From Clostridia bacterium (GTDB lineage: Bacteria; Bacillota; Clostridia; Oscillospirales; CAG-272): a stretch of DNA of 45,462 nt. This document shows, in pieces, positions 24,384 through 32,741 of this stretch (position 1 is the first letter of the stretch; each line of letters starts with the position of its first letter). The notes beneath the pieces were generated by a model. That model was not told the origin of the DNA. It searched no databases and saw nothing but the letters and a program-made list of their open reading frames with translations. The stretch covers positions 1 through 45,462 of the forward strand of contig JAFSRI010000036.1 of assembly GCA_017446155.1 (NCBI GenBank), given 5' to 3'. The translations under genes were made by a program, and so were the position numbers.

Positions 24384-24824
24384 TTACTCCTTGAACTTAT
24401 GGCTTTCTTCTACAGCGAGCGCGTCGCATCGCTCATTGTATTCATGCCCGTCGTGGCCTTTTATCCATACGAACTCGACGTCGTGTATTTCAAGCAGTGC
24501 CAACAGCTTTTCCCACAAGTCAACGTTCAGCGCCGGTTTTTTGTCGGCTTTTTTCCAGCCGTTTTTCTTCCATGAATAAACCCAGCCGAGAGTTATGGCG
24601 TCAATTACGTATTTCGAGTCGGACGTAACGGTAACCTTGCACGGTTCTTTAAGCGCAGACAAGCCCTCTATCACAGCCGTCATCTCCATTCGGTTGTTCG
24701 TCGTTTCCGCCTCTCCTCCGCTTATCACCTTTTCGCGCCCCGAATAAACGAGAATGCACGCATATCCTCCCGCACCGGGGTTTCCGCTGCACGCGCCGTC
24801 TGTATACATTTCAACTTTTTTCAT
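24384..24824 (-). CDS. rnhA: Ribonuclease HI
   Basis: A 146-residue enzyme that cleaves the RNA strand of RNA-DNA hybrids. The catalytic carboxylates Asp9 (YTDGACSGNPG), Glu47 (NNRMEMTAV), Asp69 (TSDSKYV) and Asp134 (NERCDALA) are all present, with His124 in IKGHDGHEYNE. The Trp/Lys-rich WKKNGWKKADKKP handle matches the E. coli type. Two ATGs are close together at 24830 and 24824. GGAGGA touches the first and is about seven bases before the second, so I start at 24824. A consensus promoter lies 110 bases upstream; iscS starts 92 bases after its stop and may be read through. Confidence 0.96.
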   Translation of the reverse strand: MKKVEMYTDGACSGNPGAGGYACILVYSGREKVISGGEAETTNNRMEMTAVIEGLSALKEPCKVTVTSDSKYVIDAITLGWVYSWKKNGWKKADKKPALNVDLWEKLLALLEIHDVEFVWIKGHDGHEYNERCDALAVEESHKFKE

Positions 24825-24935
24825 TGCCATTCCTCCGAACGTCGTCAGTTCACTTTATTGTTTCGACAACGCGGATAATATCCGATAGAAAAGCAAAACG
24901 GCGGTTGATTTTCAAGTGCTTTGTTTTCCGCGGAT

Positions 24936-24964
24936 ATTATATCGCGCTTTTACCTACTTGTCAA
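24936..24964 (-). promoter_or_regulatory. Full-consensus sigma-A promoter for rnhA
   Basis: On the minus strand TTGACA (24964-24959) and TATAAT (24941-24936) have a 17-base spacer, a perfect match to the vegetative consensus. The leader to the rnhA start is about 105 bases. Confidence 0.8.
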
Positions 24965-24993
24965 GGGGGTAATTATGTTTTTTCAAAAATAAT

Positions 24994-25040
24994 ACGGCGT
25001 TTTCATATGTTTTGAGATTGTTTTATGCCGAAAACGCCGT
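24994..25040 (-). terminator. Terminator of the zapA-rarA operon
   Basis: ACGGCGTTTTC (24994-25004) and GAAAACGCCGT (25030-25040) form an 11-base stem with a 25-base loop. On the minus strand ATTATTTTTG follows. It lies just after the rarA stop codon. Confidence 0.65.
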
Positions 25041-25061
25041 TATACAGTTGTGTAAAACACT

Positions 25062-26360
25062 TTATTTCATGTTTTTCTTAATCGCGTCCCAATACGTCTT
25101 TGCCGCCTGCTCTGTTTTGTTCATTCCGAAATCGTAATAGTGCGTGTCTTTTATATCGTCAGGCAGGTATTGTTGAGCGACGTAATGATTTTCATAGTCG
25201 TGCGGATATTTATAGTTCTGTCCTTTTTGCTCTGCGTTGTCGCCGTCGAGATGAACGTTTTGAAGTTGCCGCGGCGGTTTTATTCCCTTGCCGGCCTCAA
25301 CGTCCGCCGCCGCTTTTTCGTATGCGGCGTTGGCTGAATTTGATTTCGGTGCGGTTGCAAGCATTATCGTTGCGTTTGCAAGCGGTATAGCTCCCTCCGG
25401 CAAGCCGAGCCGTATAGCCGATTCAACACAGGCGTGTGTTATCGACGCCGCCTGAGGATAAGCAAGGCCGATGTCCTCACTGGCGATCACCTGTATTCGC
25501 CTGCACACCGAAAACAGATCTCCGCCGGACAGCAACTTTGCAAGATAGAAAATCGAAGCGTCGGGGTCTGAGCCGCGTATCGACTTTTGATAAGCCGATA
25601 AAAGATCGTAATGTCCGTCGCCCGACGCGTCAAATCCGCTCATGCCCATAATATCGGGCAGGAAATTTTTCACCGTTTCAAGCGTGATTATTCCGTCGGA
25701 AATTCTTGCGATATTCTCAAATAAATTTATTGCCCGACGGGCGTCGCCCGACGCGGCAAACGCCATAGCTTTCAAGGCTTCGCCGTCGATTTCTGTTTTT
25801 TTGCCCGTCTCTTCGTTCAAAAAGTTCGCGGCGCCTATTATGGCGCGGCTTAGGGCGTTGACGGAAAGCGGCTTGAATTCAAACACGGCCGAACGGGAAA
25901 TAATTGCGGAATAAACGTAAAAATACGGGTTTTCGGTTGTTGAAGCGATAAGCGTAATGCGCCCGTCCTCGATAAACTCCAAAAGTGACTGTTGCTGTTT
26001 TTTGTTGAAATACTGAATTTCATCGAGATACAGCAGTATTCCGTCCGTTCCGTAAAACGACCGCGTTTCAGCAACAATATCTTTTATATCCGAAAGCGAC
26101 GCCGTTGTCGCGTTGAGCTTTCTCAGCGTTTTACCGGCGGAAGAGGCAAGAATATTCGCCGCCGTCGTTTTACCGGTTCCCGACGGACCGTAAAAAATCA
26201 TATTCGGTATATGACCGTTTGCAATCATCTTTCGGAAAACTCCGTTTTCCCCAAAGAGTTTTTCGTCGCCGTAAACGTTTTCAAAACTCGTGGGACGCAT
26301 TCTGTCCGCCAGAGGTCTTGTTATCACATTAAACTCCGTTTCTCCCGACGTTGCGGGCAT
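25062..26360 (-). CDS. rarA: Replication-associated recombination protein RarA (AAA+)
   Basis: A 432-residue AAA+ ATPase of the RarA/MgsA/WRNIP1 family that acts at stalled replication forks. The Walker A motif GPSGTGKT is at 58-65, Walker B YLDEIQYF has Asp113-Glu114, and ASTTENPYF with the sensor residues follows. The C-terminal half has the family signature FLPD and the tetramer-forming SIRGSDPDASIFYLAKLL. The start at 26360 has a weak ribosome binding site, and no closer start preserves the N-terminal PLADRMRPTSF, so initiation may depend on coupling or differ. It closes an operon with zapA, the U32 gene, maf and nth. Confidence 0.95.
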   Translation of the reverse strand: MPATSGETEFNVITRPLADRMRPTSFENVYGDEKLFGENGVFRKMIANGHIPNMIFYGPSGTGKTTAANILASSAGKTLRKLNATTASLSDIKDIVAETRSFYGTDGILLYLDEIQYFNKKQQQSLLEFIEDGRITLIASTTENPYFYVYSAIISRSAVFEFKPLSVNALSRAIIGAANFLNEETGKKTEIDGEALKAMAFAASGDARRAINLFENIARISDGIITLETVKNFLPDIMGMSGFDASGDGHYDLLSAYQKSIRGSDPDASIFYLAKLLSGGDLFSVCRRIQVIASEDIGLAYPQAASITHACVESAIRLGLPEGAIPLANATIMLATAPKSNSANAAYEKAAADVEAGKGIKPPRQLQNVHLDGDNAEQKGQNYKYPHDYENHYVAQQYLPDDIKDTHYYDFGMNKTEQAAKTYWDAIKKNMK

Positions 26361-26383
26361 TTTCGTTGTTTTATACTTATGTA

Positions 26384-27019
26384 TTATTTAACACATCCGA
26401 GCTGTTCAAACGGACACTCGGAGCACTTTGGCGAGCGAGCGTCGCACACCTCGCGGCCAAACCAGACAAGCCTGTGACAAAAGTCGCTCTGCTCGTCGTC
26501 GGGAATTAAATTCTTCAACGCTTTTTCAACTTTAACCGGATCTTTGCTTTGCGCCAAGCCGAGCCTGTTTGAAATGCGAATGCAGTGTGTATCGGTAACG
26601 ACAGCCGGCTTATGGTATACGTCGCCGAGAATGAGGTTCGCTATCTTTCGTCCGACTCCGGGAAGCGTCAGCAAATCATCCATGTTGTCCGGCACTTCAC
26701 CACCGAAGTTGTCGATTATGATTTGCGAAAAATCCTTTATATTTTGTGCTTTGACCCTGTATACTCCGCAAGGATAAACAACTTTTTCTATCTCTTCGAC
26801 AGGAGCCGCCGCCATAGAGTAAACGTCGGGGAATTTTTCAAAAAGATCTTTGCAGACGATATTTACGCGCTTGTCGGTGCATTGAGCCGACAGTCTGCCC
26901 ATTACGAGCAGTCGCCATGCGTCGCCGTCATATTCGAGCGCACACTCCGCCGACGGATATTTTTCATTCAGTGTTTTAAGAACGAAATCAGCCCGTTCTC
27001 TTCTCTGCTTTTCCGTCAT
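26384..27019 (-). CDS. nth: Endonuclease III, base-excision repair glycosylase
   Basis: A 211-residue DNA glycosylase/AP lyase for oxidised pyrimidines. The helix-hairpin-helix LPGVGRKIANLILGD carries the catalytic Lys125, and VTDTHCIRISNR carries Asp143. Four cysteines near the C-terminus (192, 199, 202, 209) form the [4Fe-4S] cluster; the last interval is one residue longer than the E. coli pattern C-x6-C-x2-C-x5-C. The ATG overlaps the TGA of maf (ATGA at 27016-27019), indicating coupling. Confidence 0.95.
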   Translation of the reverse strand: MTEKQRRERADFVLKTLNEKYPSAECALEYDGDAWRLLVMGRLSAQCTDKRVNIVCKDLFEKFPDVYSMAAAPVEEIEKVVYPCGVYRVKAQNIKDFSQIIIDNFGGEVPDNMDDLLTLPGVGRKIANLILGDVYHKPAVVTDTHCIRISNRLGLAQSKDPVKVEKALKNLIPDDEQSDFCHRLVWFGREVCDARSPKCSECPFEQLGCVK

Positions 27020-27645
27020 TTTTTCACCTCGTTCAACCGCTTTGAAAGCTCAAATACATCTGTATAAAAATCTCTTTTAAGCATATTGCAAACTGTGGAA
27101 ACGGGCAAGCCCATAACGTTGAAAAAGTCGCCTTCTATACGCTCTACAAACGCCGAGCCTCGTAGCTGCGCCGCGTATGAACCGGCTTTTCCCATCGGTT
27201 CTCCCGTGCTTACATATTCGTCTATCTCCTCCTGCGACATCTCAGCAAACTTAACTTTCGTCGCGCAAAAGTCATCAAATATTTGCTCGCCGCAACGCAT
27301 ACAAACGCCGGAGAAGACCGTGTGCCAACTGTCATTCAACATCCCGAGTGTGAGTCTTGCGTGCATATCGCTTTCTGGTTTTCCGATAATAAATCCATCG
27401 TAATATACAATCGTATCACATGAAATAATCAATGTGTTATCAATGTTTTCGCCTTTCGATATGAGTTTTTCAGCCACCGCGTTTCCCTTTGCTCGTGCGA
27501 GCGCACACACGTATGTTTGAGGTGACGAGAGCGCTTCCTCTTTTTCGTCGGTGTCAGGCACCACCACCTCATACGGCAAACCGAGCATTGTAAGTATTTC
27601 TTTTCTTCTCGGCGATGATGAGCCGAGCACAATTTTGTTTATCAT
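27016..27645 (-). CDS. maf: Maf-like nucleotide pyrophosphatase
   Basis: A 209-residue member of the Maf/HAM1-fold family, which hydrolyses the nucleoside triphosphates dTTP and UTP or modified nucleotides and is linked to septum formation in Bacillus. The family signature IVLGSSSPRRKEIL (5-18) forms the phosphate pocket. ISCDTIV holds the metal-binding Asp, and EPMGKAGSYAAQLRGSAFVERIEGDFFNVMGLP is the conserved C-terminal block, here complete. It follows the U32 gene by three bases and overlaps nth by four, in a repair/division operon with zapA. Confidence 0.95.
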   Translation of the reverse strand: MINKIVLGSSSPRRKEILTMLGLPYEVVVPDTDEKEEALSSPQTYVCALARAKGNAVAEKLISKGENIDNTLIISCDTIVYYDGFIIGKPESDMHARLTLGMLNDSWHTVFSGVCMRCGEQIFDDFCATKVKFAEMSQEEIDEYVSTGEPMGKAGSYAAQLRGSAFVERIEGDFFNVMGLPVSTVCNMLKRDFYTDVFELSKRLNEVKK

Positions 27646-27648
27646 TTT

Positions 27649-29711
27649 TTAAATCCTTCTGAAAGCCCCGCGGGCGACATCACCGCGCACAAATGAGGCT
27701 ATTATGTTTTTTACTTTTGTTTCATCCTCGTCGGTGAAAATATAATGTTCCGATAATCCCGCGTCGTTTACTGCGCTTCGTTTATCAGCCATCCATACCG
27801 GTACACTGTTATATAAGACGTTTCGATGATTTTCCTCGCGGCACAGAATAAATTCAGCGCCCGTTCTGTCGATAAGCGGCGTAAACCTGCCGCCGTCGCA
27901 AAAGTGACATTCGGTCGTCGGTGCTTTTAAGCCCATTATATCACGAATGACGCACTTTTCAAGAGTCATAAGCGGTATTCTTCCGTAAACCACGGTCGAA
28001 AGTCCGGAGCTCTCAGATATTTTCCCCGCTTTAACGAGTCCGGTTTCAACAGAGATGATGACGTTATTTATCCCGAGTTTTTTCAGCGCCGAAACAGAAT
28101 GTGAATTACAGCAGTTAAGGCGAAGATCGCCCGTCATTTCAAAGCCGAGCCTTTTCGCCGTAGGTATTTGCCACAATCCCGTTATCAGCGCATATTTACA
28201 GCCAAGCTCAGCCGCCTTTTCCGCGCTTGAATAAAAATTTTCAAGTTCATTGTCAAACGCGACGGGCGTAAACGCTATACCGAGATTTTCTGTGCCGATT
28301 TTTTTGACGGCAATTTCAAGTTCCGCCGCAGGCACGAAAATACGGTCAAAGAAGTTTTTTGCGTCATACGGAATGCTGTTTGCGTTTGTAAAAACCGCTG
28401 TCTTTATCCTTTTTGAAGTTTTTATTTTTTGTATATTAGGTATTTGTTTTCTTGTTTGTTGTTCCCTTTTTTCAACGCTGTTTAAAAGTTCATCGCACAA
28501 TGCGCGACGAAGAGCGTTTATCGCAGAAACGGGCATAGAGGCTGTGTCGTCAATGTTAAGCGTGATGTCGTCATCGGTTGTTGTGAAGACTGTACCTCCG
28601 AGCTTGCCGAGCGACGCTTTAACACGTTCTTCCGACATCGCACGCCCTTCTGCGCGCTCGACTTTTTCTCCTTCTACCGTGCGCACCGTATATGCTCCGC
28701 ATATCTGCGCGCCGCCCGTGAGTTTTGCGGGACAGCCGCTTTTAAACTCTGCCGTAAGTTTAATCGGTATCTTTTTTTCCGGTATGGCGGCGCCGGTCGA
28801 CTGCGCGCTTTCGCGCTTGTCGACCTCGGTGCGCACGCCGAGCATATCGCGGTCTTTTTTATTTTCGTAATATCCGCAGGTAAATCCCGAGCGCGAGAAC
28901 AGGCGTGCAAGTTCTTCTATTTCCTCAGGCTCAGCGTCACGTCGCTCGTCGAGGAGCCGCCTGTAAATTTGCGTTACTCCATAGACGTAGTCACGGTTTT
29001 TCATCCTGCCCTCAATTTTAAGCGAGCTAACACCGGTTGTTATTATCTCGCCTATTTTCCCCGCAAGACAAAGATCTTTCAAACTTAACGGATACTTGTT
29101 GCCTTTTGTGTTGTACGGTAATCTGCATGGCTGGGCACATTCACCCCTGTTTCCGCTGCGTCCGCCGATCATTGAACTCATCAGGCACTGCCCGGAATGG
29201 CATACACAAAGTGCGCCATGAATAAACAATTCCGTTTCAATGGGCGATTTTTCACAGAGGATTCTCAAATTTTCAGCCGTAATTTCCCGCGGCACTACCA
29301 TTCTTGAAAATCCGAGCGATTTGAATACTTCGGCTGACATTGAATTTTGTCCGCTCATTTGAGTGCTTGCGTGAAGTTCGACTGAGGGATATATTCTTTT
29401 ATCAGCTTGGCAAGGCCAAGGTCGGCTGTAATGAACGCGTCGGCGCCGAGGTTGTACGCGCGACGAATAAGGTCAACCGCATCATCAAGCTCACGGTCAA
29501 AAAGTTGAATGTTTACTGTAAGATAAGTTTTAACCCCCATTAAACGACAGTAATCTATTTCTTTTTCAAGCGCCGCGTCGTCAAAGTTTTCGGCAAAACT
29601 TCGCGCCGAAAAACTCTTCGCGCCGAAATACACGGCGTCGGCACCTGCGGCTACTGCCGCATGGAGTGCTTCCGGTGAGCCGGCCGGGCAAAGTAATTCG
29701 GGCAATTTCAT
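27649..29711 (-). pseudogene. U32 peptidase-family gene split by a frameshift
   Basis: Two frames together make a U32-family protein of about 690 residues (prephenate-like Fe-S RNA hydroxylase/collagenase family). The first (29711-29355, 118 residues) starts MKLPELLCPAGSPEAL and runs to KEYIPQSNFTQALK. The second (29358-27649, 569 residues) holds the Cys-rich GQCLMSSMIGG-RSGNRGECAQPC core, the DUF3656-type insertion and the C-terminal TECHFCDGG. In the minus-strand sequence, one base appears missing just before CACGCAAGCACTCAAATG, which in the second frame would encode HASTQMS, the invariant family motif. The split gives an ATGA overlap. If real, an active full-length protein cannot be made without frameshifting; a single-base sequencing error is equally possible. 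Confidence 0.85.
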
Positions 29712-29932
29712 CTGTTATCCTCGATTATGGCTTTCAACCGTTTGTTTTCATTGAGCAAATCAAGCGCGCATACTATCGCCGCGTCTAGTTTCGTCACTTC
29801 TGCGCCCGAAAGCATCGTCGTGCCTATCATCTTTGAAAGTTCGGAAGCGAGTTTCGCCACATATTCGGGCTTGTCCTCCGAGCAAAGCGAAAGTTTTTCT
29901 CCCGCTACCGTTATCTCGTGCTTGTATTTCAT
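29708..29932 (-). CDS. zapA: Cell division protein ZapA
   Basis: A 74-residue FtsZ-ring stabiliser. KHEITVAGEKLSL (4-16) is the conserved N-terminal strand pair; the rest is a helix and coiled coil (KLASELSKMIG, VTKLDAAIVCALDLLNENKRLKAIIED) that dimerises. GGAGAAAA immediately precedes the ATG at 29932, so the in-frame extension to 29998 is not used. Its stop overlaps the U32 start by four bases (ATGA), a gene pair often seen in Clostridia. Confidence 0.92.
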   Translation of the reverse strand: MKYKHEITVAGEKLSLCSEDKPEYVAKLASELSKMIGTTMLSGAEVTKLDAAIVCALDLLNENKRLKAIIEDNR

Positions 29933-30014
29933 TTTTTCTCCGTATAATCCCCGCCCGACAAGGCTGTATTTTTGATAAAAACAAATTTCAAGTATCAAAT
30001 TCTACCGAAAACTA

Positions 30015-30043
30015 TTGAATAAGTTCAAAAAATAATATATAAT
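30015..30043 (+). promoter_or_regulatory. thiI promoter
   Basis: TTGAAT (30015-30020) and TATAAT (30038-30043) with a 17-base spacer lie 104 bases before the thiI start. It faces the minus-strand promoter at 30072-30101. Confidence 0.6.
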
Positions 30044-30071
30044 TAACCAAAGATGTTTTCGGGTTTTATTT

Positions 30072-30101
30072 ATTATAATACAAATCTGCGGACAGCGTAA
30101 A
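30072..30101 (-). promoter_or_regulatory. Promoter of the zapA-U32-maf-nth-rarA operon
   Basis: On the minus strand TTTACG (30101-30096) and TATAAT (30077-30072) are separated by 18 bases, about 140 bases before zapA. The -35 box is weak. Transcripts would run leftward through the thiI promoter. Confidence 0.45.
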
Positions 30102-30146
30102 GTGTTTTTTCAAAAATAATTACGAAAACTGAAAGGAAACGCAAAA

Positions 30147-31322
30147 ATGCGCGAAATAATACTTTGTAAATATGGTGAAATAACTCTTAAAGGTGCAAAC
30201 AGAGCATTTTTTGAAAAACTTTTGAGAGATAAAATACAATCGAGAATATCAAAATACGGCAAATTCAATGTTTATTACATGCAAAGCACGGTCTATATAG
30301 AGCCTGAGGACGAATTTTGCGACGTTGACGCGGCATACACGGCGGCGAAAAACACATTCGGTGTGGCGGCGGTAACGCGCGCAATAGAGGCTGAAAAGGA
30401 CATGGGCATGATACTTAAAACCGCATCGACGGATTTTCTGCCGTATCTTGACGGCATAAAAACGTTTAAGGTCGAGGCGAAACGCTCCGACAAGAGTTTT
30501 CCGCTTACGTCGCCCGAAATATCGGCGCAAGTCGGCGGCGCGATTCTCGACGCGACCCATGGCAGACTTAAAGTTGACATTCATTCTCCGGATATGTGCG
30601 TAAGAGTCGAGGTGCGCGACAGGGCCGCCTATATTTGCGCGGGGCAGGAACGCGCCGTCGGCGGAATGCCGACCGGCAGCAACGGCCGAGGGCTTTTACT
30701 TCTTTCGGGCGGTATAGACTCCCCCGTTGCAGGATATATGATGGGTAAGCGCGGCGTGCAGATAGAGGGGCTTCATTTTGAGAGTTTCCCTTACACGAGC
30801 GAGCGCGCAAAGCAAAAAGTAATTGAGCTTGCCGAAATCGTCTCCGACTATACCGGGCCGATACACCTGCATATCGTTTCACTTACGAAAATTCAAGAAA
30901 CACTGCGCGACAGGTGCGAGGAAGATTATTTCACACTGCTTTTGCGCCGCAGTATGATGAGAATAGCCAAGCGCGTAGCCGAAGCATACAAGTGCGAGGC
31001 GATAATCACGGGAGAATCGCTTGGGCAGGTAGCAAGCCAAACGATGCAGGCGCTTTGCGTGACGGACGAAATTTCCGACCGTCCCGTTTTCAGGCCGCTC
31101 ATCGGCATGGATAAAGAAGAGATCATCGAAATTTCGCGTAAGATAGGTACGTTTGAAACGTCCATTCTTCCCTATGAAGATTGCTGCACCGTCTTTACGC
31201 CAAGACACCCGAGAACAAAACCCGAACTTTGGAAAGTTGAGCGTGAGGAAAGCAAGGTGGATCTTACGCCGCTTGAAGACGAAGCGTTCGCCGCACTTAC
31301 GACAGTTACGGCGGGAAGGTAA
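30147..31322 (+). CDS. thiI: tRNA 4-thiouridine synthetase ThiI
   Basis: A 391-residue enzyme that thiolates uridine 8 of tRNA and may supply sulfur for thiamine. The N-terminal ferredoxin-like and THUMP domains (about 1-165) bind tRNA. The PP-loop SGGIDSP (187-193) activates uridine with ATP, and ITGESLGQVASQT is the second conserved block. A paired cysteine in PYEDCCTVFTP (about 344-345) is in the position of the active-site cysteine. The rhodanese domain of E. coli ThiI is absent, the common form in Firmicutes, where IscS/NifZ-type desulfurase hands sulfur over directly. AAAGGAAA precedes the ATG. Confidence 0.96.
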   Translation: MREIILCKYGEITLKGANRAFFEKLLRDKIQSRISKYGKFNVYYMQSTVYIEPEDEFCDVDAAYTAAKNTFGVAAVTRAIEAEKDMGMILKTASTDFLPYLDGIKTFKVEAKRSDKSFPLTSPEISAQVGGAILDATHGRLKVDIHSPDMCVRVEVRDRAAYICAGQERAVGGMPTGSNGRGLLLLSGGIDSPVAGYMMGKRGVQIEGLHFESFPYTSERAKQKVIELAEIVSDYTGPIHLHIVSLTKIQETLRDRCEEDYFTLLLRRSMMRIAKRVAEAYKCEAIITGESLGQVASQTMQALCVTDEISDRPVFRPLIGMDKEEIIEISRKIGTFETSILPYEDCCTVFTPRHPRTKPELWKVEREESKVDLTPLEDEAFAALTTVTAGR

Positions 31323-31328
31323 AAATGT

Positions 31329-31357
31329 TGACATAATCAACTTTTTATGATAAAATA
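31329..31357 (+). promoter_or_regulatory. minD promoter
   Basis: TTGACA (31329-31334) and TAAAAT (31352-31357) are separated by 17 bases, immediately after the thiI stop. The minD leader is about 65 bases. Confidence 0.65.
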
Positions 31358-31427
31358 AAAAAAATAAGCCGTCACGGCGAAAACGGATAAGTTTAAGCAG
31401 ATGAAACACAAAGGGGGGAAAATGCAC

Positions 31428-32219
31428 ATGGCAGACGAAACGCAAAGCAAAAACGCAAGAATAATTCTGTTCACGTCATGCAAGGGCGGAGTGGGCAAAT
31501 CTACCGTTTGCGCAAACCTCGCCATGTCCGTGGCACTTTCCGGCAAAGACGTGCTTGTCATCGACTGCGATTTCGGCAGCAGATGCCTTGATATTGTCGC
31601 GGGATTTTCCGACAGAGCGGTATACGATATTTCCGACGCCGTCGTCGGCCGCGTTCCGCCGGAAAAGGTAGTCGTAAAAGATAACAGATGCGAGCACCTT
31701 TCGTTTATCGCGGCGCCTTATTCCGTTGACGCTCAAATGAACCTGTTTCTCTTCAAACGCACTATCGCCGCCTATGCTACGTCAGGCAGATATGATTACA
31801 TCTTCATCGACACGCCGGGTGGCGCGGGAGATCCCCTGCTCTACGCTTCGGCGGTTGCCGATACGGCATACATAATCACATCTTCCACAAAAGTTTCCGT
31901 TCGCGCGGCTGATAAAACTGCGTCATTTCTGTATGACAAAGGTGTGAAACGCCTGAGGCTGATAATAAACAAAGTGACGGGAACGAGCGCAAAAAAAGCA
32001 AAGGATGAATTGATTTCGGTAATCGACGGCGCGGCTGTCAAGCTCATAGGCGCGGTGCCTTACGACCCTGAGCTTATAAGAGCCGGCGACGAGGGCAAGT
32101 TGACAGACGAGCTTTACTCGACGAACCTAACAAGAGCGTTCGACAACATAGCAAGGAGAACCGAGGGCGAACAGGTGCCGCTGTTCTATAAGATAAGGCG
32201 GTTGAAACGGCTGAAATAA
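31428..32219 (+). CDS. minD: MinD-like septum-site ATPase (ParA/MinD family)
   Basis: A 263-residue deviant Walker A ATPase. SCKGGVGKST at 17-26, DCDFGSRCLDIVAG and VYDISDAVVGRVPPEKVVVKD follow the MinD pattern, and FIDTPGG is the Walker B region. The basic C-terminal end (PLFYKIRRLKRLK) could be the membrane-targeting amphipathic helix. I start at 31428, nine bases after AAGGGGGG; ATGs at 31422 and 31401 are alternatives. No minC, minE or rodA is next to it, although the following gene is the MgsA-like gene that often ends the clostridial mre-min cluster. Its partner proteins must be elsewhere or absent. Confidence 0.85.
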   Translation: MADETQSKNARIILFTSCKGGVGKSTVCANLAMSVALSGKDVLVIDCDFGSRCLDIVAGFSDRAVYDISDAVVGRVPPEKVVVKDNRCEHLSFIAAPYSVDAQMNLFLFKRTIAAYATSGRYDYIFIDTPGGAGDPLLYASAVADTAYIITSSTKVSVRAADKTASFLYDKGVKRLRLIINKVTGTSAKKAKDELISVIDGAAVKLIGAVPYDPELIRAGDEGKLTDELYSTNLTRAFDNIARRTEGEQVPLFYKIRRLKRLK

Positions 32220-32272
32220 ACCGCAAAAAGATTTTCACAAGCAATCCGTCAACAGCTTCCAAGGAGGGAAAA

Positions 32273-32686
32273 ATGTATATAGCACTTATCGCAAACGACA
32301 CAAGAAAAGAACTTATGGTTCAATTCTGCATAGCATACTGCGGCGTTTTGGCAAAGCACAGTATAATTTCCACCAAAATGACAGGCAGACAGATAGAAAA
32401 GGCAACCGGGCTTAAAATCGAGCAGATGCTCCCCGGCAGACAGGGCGGAGTTCAACAGATCTCATCCCGAGCGGAATTTAACGAGATCGACGCTGTGATA
32501 TATCTTCACGATCCGGCAGACTCGTTCGATTCAAACGACAATGCCCTTATCCGCAAATGCGATGCAAACAACATTCCGATAGCTACTAACATTGCCACCG
32601 CAGAACTGATAATAACATCGCTCGACCGCGGCGACCTCGATTGGCGTAACCTTGTAAATCCCAATTCCGATTATAACAGAAAATAA
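32273..32686 (+). CDS. Methylglyoxal synthase-like protein lacking catalytic residues
   Basis: A 137-residue protein clearly of the MgsA fold: IALIAND at 3-9, TGRQIEKATGL, LPGRQGGVQQISSRA, NEIDAVIYLHDPA and NIPIATNIATAELII track the family along the whole length. Active enzymes read AHD, TGTTG, SGPLGGDQQIG and PHEPDV at these places. Here the histidine is Asn8, the phosphate-binding threonines are altered, the catalytic aspartate (Asp71 in E. coli) is Val60, and the His98/Asp101 segment reads DSFDSNDN. It is therefore very unlikely to convert dihydroxyacetone phosphate and may be a binding or regulatory relative. GGAGGG precedes the ATG; it lies 53 bases after minD. Confidence 0.9.
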   Translation: MYIALIANDTRKELMVQFCIAYCGVLAKHSIISTKMTGRQIEKATGLKIEQMLPGRQGGVQQISSRAEFNEIDAVIYLHDPADSFDSNDNALIRKCDANNIPIATNIATAELIITSLDRGDLDWRNLVNPNSDYNRK

Positions 32687-32693
32687 AAAAATC

Positions 32694-32722
32694 ACTTCGT
32701 TCCCCGAAAACGGGAACGAAGT
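32694..32722 (+). terminator. Terminator-like hairpin after the minD unit
   Basis: ACTTCGTTCCC (32694-32704) and GGGAACGAAGT (32712-32722) form an 11-base stem. The following TTCAATTTC is only moderately T-rich, so termination may be partial. Confidence 0.6.
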
Positions 32723-32741
32723 TTCAATTTCAGGAGCAGAT

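Noticed and set aside
29355..29711. Programmed frameshift in the U32 gene
   Set aside because: No heptanucleotide slippery sequence or downstream pseudoknot is seen at the junction; a simple base deletion or sequencing error explains it better.
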